Positions 1-6,216 of a stretch of DNA of 9,519 nucleotides are shown piece by piece. The stretch is taken from positions 1 to 9,519 of the forward strand of contig DNPQ01000417.1 in the NCBI GenBank assembly GCA_003501335.1. Direction: 5' to 3'. A model generated the notes under the pieces. The model was not told the DNA's origin. It saw only the letters and a program-made list of their open reading frames with translations, and made no database searches. Origin of the DNA: Bacillota bacterium. GTDB taxonomy: Bacteria; Bacillota; UBA4882; UBA8346. A program made the translations under genes and the position numbers. Every line of letters begins with the position of its first letter. Position 1 is the first letter of the stretch.

Positions 1-1622
1 ATATGCTGCCAAGTTTCCAGTTCGGACGGTTGCAAACTGGTCTTTTGTTCCACTTTTAGCAGCAACTCCTGACAGGAAGTTTTCATCCTCTTGATAGTCC
101 GGAGCGTAAATTCAAAAGTCTTTTTGGCCATAAAATTCAAGTAGCAATTATTATGAACCATCATGTGAAACTCATCGGGGCCCATCACCCCATAAAAACC
201 GAATTCGCCCGTCCGGGGACCCCACTGACCCCGGCTGGCATAACAGCGGCTGATTTCAATCAGCATTTCTATTCCTTGGTTATAAAGGAAGTCGTCATCA
301 TTACATACCTTGGTATAATGCCAAATTCCATAGGCCACTGCCGAACCGACCTGCAGCTGTAAACTGGCATGTTGCCATAAACCGCAGCCTTCATTTCCAT
401 CGATGGTGGCAATGGGATAAAAGGCACCCTGGCAATCGAGTTCCCTGGCTCTTTCTTGAGCCTGTGGAAGGGTCCGATACCGAAATTGTAGCAAATTACG
501 GGCAGCTTTGGCATTATTGAACATATAAAACGGTAAACAATAAGTTTCAGTATCCCAAAAGGTATGTCCATTATAAGCTTCTCCAGTGAGGCCCTTAGCC
601 CCTATATTCGAATTAGAATCGGCGCCATGAAGTGTTTGATGAAGTTGAAAAATGCAAAACCGGATACCTTGTTGATTCTCGGGATCACCTTCAATTGTAA
701 TATCAGAGGTCCGCCAAACTTCACTCCAATATGAAGTGTGTTGTTTCAGAACTGTCTCAAAAGAAAGATCCTGATTTTTAAGTGCTTGCTTCATCCCCGT
801 TTTCCATACTTCCCGGGAGGGTGTATTCCTGTTTTTATCCGCATAGTTGGTTACGATCTTGTCAATGTCAATTGATTTATCTTGCGATAGTTCTAAAATG
901 AATTTCAAACCAATATATTTCTCACCTTCAACCAGCTTCGCCTGAACCGGTGCTCCAAGTTTTAAGGAAAAAGCCGAAAAAAGCTGATGCCCCAAGGAAT
1001 TGGTTTTTCCCAAAAGTGCTACAATATTTTCCTGCTGCTGCCGTTCCTCACAGCTCCAAAAATTTTGAGCCGTTGCTTCATGAAGCGGTGAAAAATCCAA
1101 ACCCAACTGCATTTCCACTAATCCGGAAAAGTTGAGCGGAGATACGGTGATACGTTGGCAGCCCAAATTTGGCTCTACCATACTCAACAGCCGCCAAAAA
1201 ACTATTTTTAGCCATTTCCCGCTTCGGGTTTCCCAAATAAACTCGCGATACAGAGTACCGGTCCTGAAATCCAAAACCCTGCGAAAATTGGTAAATTTGC
1301 TCTTAGCTAAATCAAGAGTTTCACCGTCCAGTTGAATTCGCGTATAAAGCCAATCTATGGTATTGACCATAAAACGCGACTTGGCTATCATCCCTTTATA
1401 GGCAGCAGGCTGAATAACCTGAATTTCTTCATAAAACCCGTTGAAATAACTTCCAAGGAGTCGGTCCCCACTGTAACCTTCTTCAAAATACCCACGAACA
1501 CCCATATATTCATTGGCCAATGAAAAAATAGATTCCGAGACCCTTCCTAATTCTGGGCGGAAGGAACTTTCTACCACCGTCCATGGATCAACCTCTAAAT
1601 AACGTTCCCCTACTTTGGTCAT
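1..1622 (-). CDS. GH65 family glycoside phosphorylase, partial (C-terminus beyond left edge)
   Basis: Reverse-strand reading from ATG at 1622 stays open for 540 codons to the window edge, with no stop. GH65 enzymes cleave alpha-glucosides with inorganic phosphate, inverting to beta-glucose 1-phosphate, in the cytoplasm. Seen: an N-terminal beta-sandwich-like region (about 1-270), then the start of the (alpha/alpha)6 barrel with NGHTFWDTE at 351-359 and GPDEFH at 481-486. E484 aligns with the family's general acid. Family members are about 750-780 residues, so roughly the last 220, including the phosphate-binding part, lie outside. The start is fixed by AAAGGAG 7 nt upstream (1630-1636). It lies 32 nt after the permease stop and is probably cotranscribed with the transporter, which would feed it. 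The loop at 408-420 (DGNEGCGLWQHAS) lacks the HNE triplet of maltose phosphorylases, so kojibiose, nigerose, glucosylglycerol or another substrate is possible. Family call is firm; substrate is unknown. Confidence 0.93.
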   Translation of the reverse strand, partial: MTKVGERYLEVDPWTVVESSFRPELGRVSESIFSLANEYMGVRGYFEEGYSGDRLLGSYFNGFYEEIQVIQPAAYKGMIAKSRFMVNTIDWLYTRIQLDGETLDLAKSKFTNFRRVLDFRTGTLYREFIWETRSGKWLKIVFWRLLSMVEPNLGCQRITVSPLNFSGLVEMQLGLDFSPLHEATAQNFWSCEERQQQENIVALLGKTNSLGHQLFSAFSLKLGAPVQAKLVEGEKYIGLKFILELSQDKSIDIDKIVTNYADKNRNTPSREVWKTGMKQALKNQDLSFETVLKQHTSYWSEVWRTSDITIEGDPENQQGIRFCIFQLHQTLHGADSNSNIGAKGLTGEAYNGHTFWDTETYCLPFYMFNNAKAARNLLQFRYRTLPQAQERARELDCQGAFYPIATIDGNEGCGLWQHASLQLQVGSAVAYGIWHYTKVCNDDDFLYNQGIEMLIEISRCYASRGQWGPRTGEFGFYGVMGPDEFHMMVHNNCYLNFMAKKTFEFTLRTIKRMKTSCQELLLKVEQKTSLQPSELETWQH

Positions 1623-1654
1623 CTTGTGACTCCTTTACTCTTTTCCAGTCATCA

Positions 1655-2563
1655 TTATCCTTTAATACCACCCAAAGTAAGACCACCCTGCATAATGTAC
1701 TTTTGTAAAAACAGAAAAACCACTATCGGCGGAATCATTGAATAAACGATCGCCAGCATCTGCCAATCAACGGCTAAGCCATTACCCGAGTTGCCACTGG
1801 GAATCATGGTGAATATCCGGATCATGACTGTGTAAAGATCCTGATTGGTTAAAACCATATAAGGCCAGAAAAAGTTGGACCATGACTGAGTTAAAGTTAA
1901 AATTGTAATTACAAACATGACCGGTTTACTAAGGGGCAGAAAAATTTTGAAAAAAATTTTAACCGGCGAGCATCCATCCAACATAGCCGCCTCGGTAAAT
2001 GAACGGGGAATGCCGTCAAAGAAACTTTTAAAGATTAAAGTGAAAAAGGCATTGGCGCCCGACATAAACCACATCGGGAAAAACGTATTCGAAAAATTAA
2101 GATGTAAAAACGGGAAATTGATGATATTCATATACACCGGGACAATATTTACCGTATTGGGCAATAAAAGCGTCCAGAGTAATAAAACCATTAAAAAAGA
2201 AGTTCCTTTGGGTTTCAATTGGGATAGCACAAAACCGAATAAAGAATTAAATACTAAAGAAAATACAATATCTCCCGCAGCCAATTGCAGTGAATTTAAA
2301 TAATATGTAAAGAAATGAAGCTGATTCCAAACATCGATAATTTTATGCAACTCCCATGTTTTTGGCAATATTGTGGGACTCATCGAATACAGTTCTTGAA
2401 GGTCTTTTACACTGGAGGCAAAAAGCCATACCGGCGGAAAAAGGCAAATGATTGTGATAATCGCCATCAACAGAAATATGCCCCAGTATAATACTTTATT
2501 TCCGGTACTTTTAAAATCAAGACTAGTTAACAAACCGCTTGATTTTTTTGTAAATCTTGGCAT
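1655..2563 (-). CDS. Sugar ABC transporter permease, MalG/UgpE type
   Basis: A 302-residue inner-membrane subunit of a carbohydrate importer of the CUT1 type. Seen: hydrophobic segments near 25-50, 92-115, 121-145, 160-182, 213-240 and 268-290, and the cytoplasmic EAA loop beginning EAAMLDG at 191-197, where the ATPase docks. The C-terminal ending QGGLTLGGIKG is typical of MalG-type permeases. Length is normal for the family. The ATG at 2563 overlaps the previous permease's stop as TAATG, with AAGGA 5 nt upstream, so translation is probably coupled. TAA at 1655 is followed in frame by TGA TGA. It is expected to pair with the permease encoded at 2563-3513 and to receive sugar from the binding protein at 3601-4977. 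The exact sugar cannot be read from the sequence; the GH65 neighbour suggests a glucose-containing disaccharide or glucoside. Confidence 0.95.
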   Translation of the reverse strand: MPRFTKKSSGLLTSLDFKSTGNKVLYWGIFLLMAIITIICLFPPVWLFASSVKDLQELYSMSPTILPKTWELHKIIDVWNQLHFFTYYLNSLQLAAGDIVFSLVFNSLFGFVLSQLKPKGTSFLMVLLLWTLLLPNTVNIVPVYMNIINFPFLHLNFSNTFFPMWFMSGANAFFTLIFKSFFDGIPRSFTEAAMLDGCSPVKIFFKIFLPLSKPVMFVITILTLTQSWSNFFWPYMVLTNQDLYTVMIRIFTMIPSGNSGNGLAVDWQMLAIVYSMIPPIVVFLFLQKYIMQGGLTLGGIKG

Positions 2564-3513
2564 TATTGTCCTTCACTTCCTTCATTTTTCCTAGACAACA
2601 TAAAGTAAAAGAATGTCGGGATGATTAAAATCAGAAAGGTAATCACTCCCACCGCCATGGAAGGACCCGCCTTAATATAATTGAATGCATACAAATAGGA
2701 TTGTAACATCAAGGAAAGAGAGGCATCATTCGGTCCACCGCCGGTCATGGAAAGAGGTTGAATCATGACCTGAAATACCGTAATAATTTGCATAATCATC
2801 ATTAAAAGGACAATACCTTTGATGTTCGGTAAAGTAATATAGCGAATCTTTTGGATAAAACCCGCGCCGTCCAAGGAAGCTGCTTCATACAATTCTTGGT
2901 TGATCCCCTGCAAACTGGCCATATAGATCAGCGCCGTCCCCCCAAAAGCGGACCAGGTCATGGTGACGACAATAAGTATAATTGTATATTGCGGCACATT
3001 TAACCAACCAAACGGATGTAAGCCGATACTCGTCAAAATGTTATTTAAAACACCCCATTTTGCCGGGTTGTACATGAACGCCCACATCAGATAAGTAGCC
3101 ATCCCCGGAATCATACTGGGGAAATAAAACGAGAACTTAAAGAAACCATTTAAATGAATAATTTCATTGAGTAAAATCGCCACAATAATCGGTATGGTAA
3201 AACCGAGTACCAACGACCACAGGGTGTAAGAAACAGAATTCATTAAAGCAGCATTAAATGAAGAATTTGTAATAACATCCTGATAATTTCCGAGTCCGAT
3301 AAATTTCACCACATTATAACCTTTGGTCTGAAAAAAAGATAACAAAATTCCGGATACCAGCGGCTGCCATGTAAAAAACAAAAACATTAATAAACTGGGT
3401 AACATTAAAAGCCAAGCCACAATGTCCGCCCGAAAAGTTCGACCGCTAAAAATATTTATTTTCTTTTCCACTAATAACTGAGGCGATGACAGTAAAACCA
3501 CCTTCTTATCCAT
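2563..3513 (-). CDS. Sugar ABC transporter permease, MalF/UgpA type
   Basis: A 316-residue inner-membrane permease, first of the pair. Seen: a hydrophobic segment directly after the N-terminal tail (ADIVAWLLMLPSLLMFLFF), further TM segments, and the EAA loop EAASLDGAG at 210-218. Also present is the MTGGGP segment near 256-261, common in UgpA/MalF-type subunits. I chose ATG at 3513 rather than the upstream in-frame ATG at 3561. The 16 extra codons would be translated almost entirely from an 18-bp hairpin (3521-3558), and 3561 has no Shine-Dalgarno, whereas 3513 has GGGA four to seven nt upstream. The stop TAA shares one base with the next permease's ATG. No ATPase gene accompanies the pair. 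The weak, hairpin-adjacent ribosome binding site suggests lower expression than the binding protein. Confidence 0.94.
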   Translation of the reverse strand: MDKKVVLLSSPQLLVEKKINIFSGRTFRADIVAWLLMLPSLLMFLFFTWQPLVSGILLSFFQTKGYNVVKFIGLGNYQDVITNSSFNAALMNSVSYTLWSLVLGFTIPIIVAILLNEIIHLNGFFKFSFYFPSMIPGMATYLMWAFMYNPAKWGVLNNILTSIGLHPFGWLNVPQYTIILIVVTMTWSAFGGTALIYMASLQGINQELYEAASLDGAGFIQKIRYITLPNIKGIVLLMMIMQIITVFQVMIQPLSMTGGGPNDASLSLMLQSYLYAFNYIKAGPSMAVGVITFLILIIPTFFYFMLSRKNEGSEGQ

Positions 3514-3520
3514 TGTTCCC

Positions 3521-3558
3521 GATATACAAATGACGGCTGAAGCCGCCATTTGTATATC
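3521..3558 (-). promoter_or_regulatory. 18-bp hairpin at the SBP-permease junction
   Basis: Left arm 3521-3538 (GATATACAAATGACGGCT) and right arm 3541-3558 (AGCCGCCATTTGTATATC) are complementary at 17 of 18 positions around a 2-nt centre. The single exception (3533/3546) is A-C on the plus strand but becomes a G:U wobble in minus-strand RNA, so the operon transcript can form an unbroken 18-bp stem. It is not followed by a U-run, so it is not an obvious terminator. Its 3' foot touches the GGGA ribosome binding site of the permease gene. By analogy with malE-malF junctions, a likely role is stabilising the SBP message and lowering permease expression; this is inference. Confidence 0.85.
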
Positions 3559-3577
3559 CATTATTTAAGTACGACGT

Positions 3578-3597
3578 TAATATCGCACGCGATATTA
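3578..3597 (-). promoter_or_regulatory. 9-bp hairpin immediately after the SBP stop codon
   Basis: TAATATCGC (3578-3586) and GCGATATTA (3589-3597) form a perfect 9-bp inverted repeat around a 2-nt centre, starting three bases after the SBP stop. The SBP ends in three consecutive in-frame TAA codons (3603 down to 3595), the last of which lies in the stem. No U-run follows. Together with the larger stem at 3521-3558 it fills most of the 87-nt SBP-permease gap, as expected of elements that protect the upstream message from 3' decay or partly end transcription. Confidence 0.7.
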
Positions 3598-3600
3598 TTA

Positions 3601-4977
3601 TTATTGTTTATCCAGAACATCTTTTTGAAAATCAGCTGCCGCTTTATCGAGCAACGCTTTCGGATCAGCATTGGCATCGGTGAGGACAGCTTGGATCACT
3701 TTATCTAAAACTTTGTAAAGTTCCTGACAGGCAACGGGTTCTTCAGCCCGGTAAATATTTTTGCTTTCATTATAATCTTTGAATAATGCTAAGTTCACGT
3801 TGACAAATTTAGAACGGATTTCATCTCTGGCTTTAATAGCCGCCTTGTCGGTCCAAATCTGCAATGAATTGCTGCCAACCACATGATTACCGGCAACATC
3901 GGTCTTATAATTGGCTATTTCATTCTCTTTGATTTCATCCGTGAATTTCGGTGATTTACCGAGCAATTCAACCCATTTCAGACCGGCATCAATCTGGGCT
4001 CTCGTAGCGTTCGGCGCGAACATCCAGGTGTCTCCGCCGATTAGAGAGTATCTTCCTTTGGGTCCAGCCGGCAGACTGAACATGGAAATATTATTCTTAT
4101 TGATTTTGTAATTATCAATTTGGAAATTAAACCCATCATGATCGGTGCCGGCAAAGAACAACATAGCGCCCTGGTTGGTGGCCAGGACTTGTTGTCCGCT
4201 CGCCCAGTCTAGTAAGGTGGTATCCGGTAGTACTTTATATTTCCATTTTAAATCTTTTACATACTGGAGAGCGGCTACACCTTCAGGGCTATTGAAAGAA
4301 GCGGTCCATTTACCTCCCACTTTCTTTTCAAATACAGTGCCAAAACTCCAGGCAATGTTCATGAAATGCCAACCGCCGGTGTTATTGTTCGTATCTAAAA
4401 CAAAGCCGGCCGCTCCGGTCTTTTCCTTGATAATTTTCGCTGTTTGAGCCAGTTCCTCGTATGTCTTGGGAGCTTTTGGAACGCCGTGAGCATCAACAAG
4501 ACCGGCCGCTTTAAAGAGCTGTACGTTGCATTCGAGACCTTGAACATAACCATAATTTGGAACAGCATAAATCTTACCATCATAGGATAAAAGAGGCAGT
4601 ACTTGCGGATTGAGGGCCTTATCCCACCCGGCCTTCTTCATAGGACCGGTAATGTCGGCGGCATAACCGTTTTCAGCAATCTTCTGGGTTTCTGTAAACC
4701 AACTGTTATAGAGGGTTGGTAAAGTTCCAGCGGCTGCTTTCGGGAGAAAAGAACTAACGGCATATTGATAATAATCCGGAACAACCTCTACGCTGTATTT
4801 ATCCAACATAATCTTTTGGTATTTCTTAAATGCGGCTACCCTTGCAGGTTCGTTCTCCCTTGGCCAGTTACCAACAACAAGGGTCATCTTTTTACTGGCG
4901 GCTGTAGCAAAATTAATTGAAAATACGGAAATAAGTAAGATCAAACATAATAATAAAATAATTAACTTTTTTGGCAA
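3601..4977 (-). CDS. Extracellular sugar-binding protein of an ABC importer (family 1)
   Basis: A 458-residue solute-binding protein that would capture a carbohydrate outside the inner membrane and deliver it to the two permeases downstream. Seen: signal peptide with KK at 3-4, a long hydrophobic core (5-23) and an ATA site giving probable type I cleavage after A26. The only early cysteine, C11, sits inside the core after L-L-L and is not a credible lipobox. The mature part has bilobal family-1 features: an N-terminal strand ending VVGNWPREN, aromatic-rich ligand regions, and GGDTWMFAPNATRAQ around 311-325. Length is typical. The start is TTG at 4977, with a strong AAGGGGGAG Shine-Dalgarno 5 nt upstream. 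It is first gene of the operon, under the promoter at 5035-5063, and is followed by two hairpins. Ligand identity is not readable from the sequence. Confidence 0.94.
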   Translation of the reverse strand: MPKKLIILLLCLILLISVFSINFATAASKKMTLVVGNWPRENEPARVAAFKKYQKIMLDKYSVEVVPDYYQYAVSSFLPKAAAGTLPTLYNSWFTETQKIAENGYAADITGPMKKAGWDKALNPQVLPLLSYDGKIYAVPNYGYVQGLECNVQLFKAAGLVDAHGVPKAPKTYEELAQTAKIIKEKTGAAGFVLDTNNNTGGWHFMNIAWSFGTVFEKKVGGKWTASFNSPEGVAALQYVKDLKWKYKVLPDTTLLDWASGQQVLATNQGAMLFFAGTDHDGFNFQIDNYKINKNNISMFSLPAGPKGRYSLIGGDTWMFAPNATRAQIDAGLKWVELLGKSPKFTDEIKENEIANYKTDVAGNHVVGSNSLQIWTDKAAIKARDEIRSKFVNVNLALFKDYNESKNIYRAEEPVACQELYKVLDKVIQAVLTDANADPKALLDKAAADFQKDVLDKQ

Positions 4978-5034
4978 TAAAACTCCCCCTTTTTTATTTT
5001 ATAATCTTTTGAATAGTGTTTACGGTACCTATCC

Positions 5035-5063
5035 ATTATAACTTGAACAGATTTAAAACAGTA
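5035..5063 (-). promoter_or_regulatory. Promoter of the transport/phosphorylase operon, weak -35
   Basis: On the minus strand a perfect -10 TATAAT lies at 5040-5035, giving a start near 5028 and a leader of about 50 nt before the TTG of the SBP gene. At a 17-bp spacer the -35 position (5063-5058) reads TACTGT, which matches TTGACA at only one base; 16- and 18-bp spacers are no better. A good -10 with no -35 is what an activator-dependent promoter looks like, fitting control by the AraC-type regulator at 7980-9263. No catabolite-repression (cre) consensus was recognised here. Confidence 0.7.
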
Positions 5064-5066
5064 GGC

Positions 5067-5098
5067 TGTTACACTGCTAAATGGTTTGCTAAACTGCT
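5067..5098. promoter_or_regulatory. Direct repeat, candidate operator of the YesN-like regulator
   Basis: Plus-strand copies TGTTACACTGCT (5067-5078) and TGCTAAACTGCT (5087-5098) match at 10 of 12 positions and are offset by exactly 20 bp, close to two helical turns. AraC-family proteins bind direct repeats of this pitch (araI1/araI2 are the classic case). The left copy ends 3 bp from the -35 position of the SBP promoter. The right copy ends 2 bp from the -35 position of the divergent promoter at 5101-5129. It is thus placed to control both directions. The link to this regulator is inference. Confidence 0.55.
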
Positions 5099-5100
5099 TA

Positions 5101-5129
5101 TTAAAAAAAAACGACTTTTGTGTTACAAT
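5101..5129 (+). promoter_or_regulatory. Promoter of the kinase-less sensor gene, extended -10
   Basis: TGTTACAAT at 5121-5129 is an extended -10 (TG-N-TACAAT). The -35 position at 17-bp spacing (5101-5106, TTAAAA) matches TTGACA at four of six bases. Predicted transcription starts near 5136, giving a short leader of about 28 nt that includes the AAGGGG ribosome binding site at 5153-5158. This excludes translation starts upstream of 5136 and supports TTG at 5164. It is divergent from the SBP promoter. Confidence 0.6.
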
Positions 5130-5163
5130 GTATTTATGTGTGACTGTAAAAGAAGGGGATGTT

Positions 5164-6171
5164 TTGTTTAAAAAAATACAAAAAAAAATAGTTCTAACCA
5201 TCGTTATTACCATTTCTTTTTGTATGATCTTAGCGAGTATTGTTACGTATATCATCATCAGGAAAAACATATTCAATAGTTTTATCCCGCTGGCCGTCCA
5301 ATCCGCCGAACAACAAAAAAACAATCTTGATTTATTTCTTGACTTAACCACGGAATCTTCCAAACTGCTGGCAAACGATCCAGAAATGATCACCATCCTT
5401 CAAAAAACACACATTGAAAGCATGGAATTTCTGAAAACCATCGATGAACTCAACGATATTCAGGCTTCCAATTTAAATATCATTGGCGTAACCTTATATG
5501 GAATGAATGGAACTTTTTATCCTTCCAACCCTTCGAACAATACAGCCAACTCCTCTCCGGCTTTAAACCAAATTTTGAAGGATCCCGTTATTAAAAAATT
5601 CATTCACCAGCCGGAAAAAAATCTTTGGTATGATCGGTTTCAGACTGATTACTGGGTTACCGATCTTACTTTAAATCTTAGTCTTTATAACGGTGTCTTT
5701 ACTTTTGTCCAAAAAATATATAATCCCAGCGGCTCATTAATCGGTCTGCTGATGACGGATATCACCATCAATTCCTTATATGAACATTTTCTCGATAATC
5801 AATTGAATGCCGATACGTTTTTTTATTCCGCCCGGAGAGGTTTATTAAGCGCACCTTATGATAAACCATTAAAAAAGCCGGTGATAAAAGAAATTCTGCG
5901 TGAACTGAATAAGCGCATCCGCTATTTTTTGACGAGCGATGGTCAAAGCATCATCATTTTCAATCAAATACCCCATTCATTCGATTTCGTCATCAGAGTG
6001 ATACCCATGGCGAACATCTTGCGGGAGATCAATAAATTGTTACTCTTTCTTTTGTTTGTAAATACTCTATTAATCATCATGGCAATTTTCTTGGGCTTTG
6101 CTATTTCCAGAAGTATTTCTTTACCGCTGGGCGAATTATATACCAAAATGCAGAAGTTCACTAAGATATGA
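5164..6171 (+). CDS. Membrane sensor protein, histidine-kinase N-terminal half without kinase domain
   Basis: 335 residues from TTG at 5164, chosen because AAGGGG sits 5 nt upstream and the promoter -10 is at 5124-5129. Seen: TM1 about 9-32, an extracellular region of about 255 residues resembling the Cache-type sensor of YesM-like kinases (including GSLIGLLMTDITINSLYEHF), TM2 about 291-313, then SISLPLGELYTKMQKFTKI, which matches the first helix of a HAMP domain including its conserved proline (P321). It then stops with TGA at 6169. The HAMP connector, second helix, phosphoacceptor His and ATPase domain are all absent, and no frame in the 45 bp before the convergent kinase gene restores them. 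The reading frame and start signals are intact, so it may be expressed as a free sensor or decoy partner of the kinase at 6217-7965. Alternatively it is the remnant of a deleted kinase gene. Family call is good; function is uncertain. Confidence 0.8.
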   Translation: MFKKIQKKIVLTIVITISFCMILASIVTYIIIRKNIFNSFIPLAVQSAEQQKNNLDLFLDLTTESSKLLANDPEMITILQKTHIESMEFLKTIDELNDIQASNLNIIGVTLYGMNGTFYPSNPSNNTANSSPALNQILKDPVIKKFIHQPEKNLWYDRFQTDYWVTDLTLNLSLYNGVFTFVQKIYNPSGSLIGLLMTDITINSLYEHFLDNQLNADTFFYSARRGLLSAPYDKPLKKPVIKEILRELNKRIRYFLTSDGQSIIIFNQIPHSFDFVIRVIPMANILREINKLLLFLLFVNTLLIIMAIFLGFAISRSISLPLGELYTKMQKFTKI

Positions 6172-6179
6172 GGAATTAA

Positions 6180-6208
6180 GTTGTTATAAAAACTAAGCCA
6201 TTAACAAC
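6180..6208. terminator. Weak inverted repeat between convergent genes
   Basis: GTTGTTA (6180-6186) and TAACAAC (6202-6208) can form a 7-bp AT-rich stem with a 15-nt loop in the 45-bp gap between the sensor stop and the convergent kinase stop. No U-run follows on either strand, so this is at best a weak bidirectional end signal. It is listed because it is the only structure in the gap. Confidence 0.25.
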
Positions 6209-6216
6209 CTCCAGGG

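Noticed and set aside
269..571. 100-codon minus-strand frame
   Set aside because: It lies out of frame inside the GH65 gene, whose own frame carries recognisable catalytic motifs throughout this stretch.
1..1622. GH65 gene as a frameshifted pseudogene
   Set aside because: Only short frames seemed apparent at first, but reading the minus strand from 1622 gives 540 uninterrupted codons. The gene is intact as far as visible and merely lacks its stop inside the window.
1925..1965. A/T-run stretch as a possible regulatory or slippage element
   Set aside because: It encodes the KIFFKIFLP segment of the permease EAA loop and needs no other explanation.
3514..3561. N-terminal extension of the MalF-type permease from ATG at 3561
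   Set aside because: The extra codons are made of the hairpin at 3521-3558 and no Shine-Dalgarno precedes that ATG; the start at 3513 is preferred.
5086..5163. Upstream TTG start at 5086 for the sensor gene
   Set aside because: It lies upstream of the promoter -10 (5124-5129) and has no ribosome binding site, while TTG at 5164 has AAGGGG at 5-nt spacing.
4962..5396. 144-codon minus-strand reading frame across the divergent promoter region
   Set aside because: It covers both promoters, the direct repeat, the SBP ribosome binding site and the opposite strand of the sensor gene. Its composition is low-complexity and it resembles no family I know.
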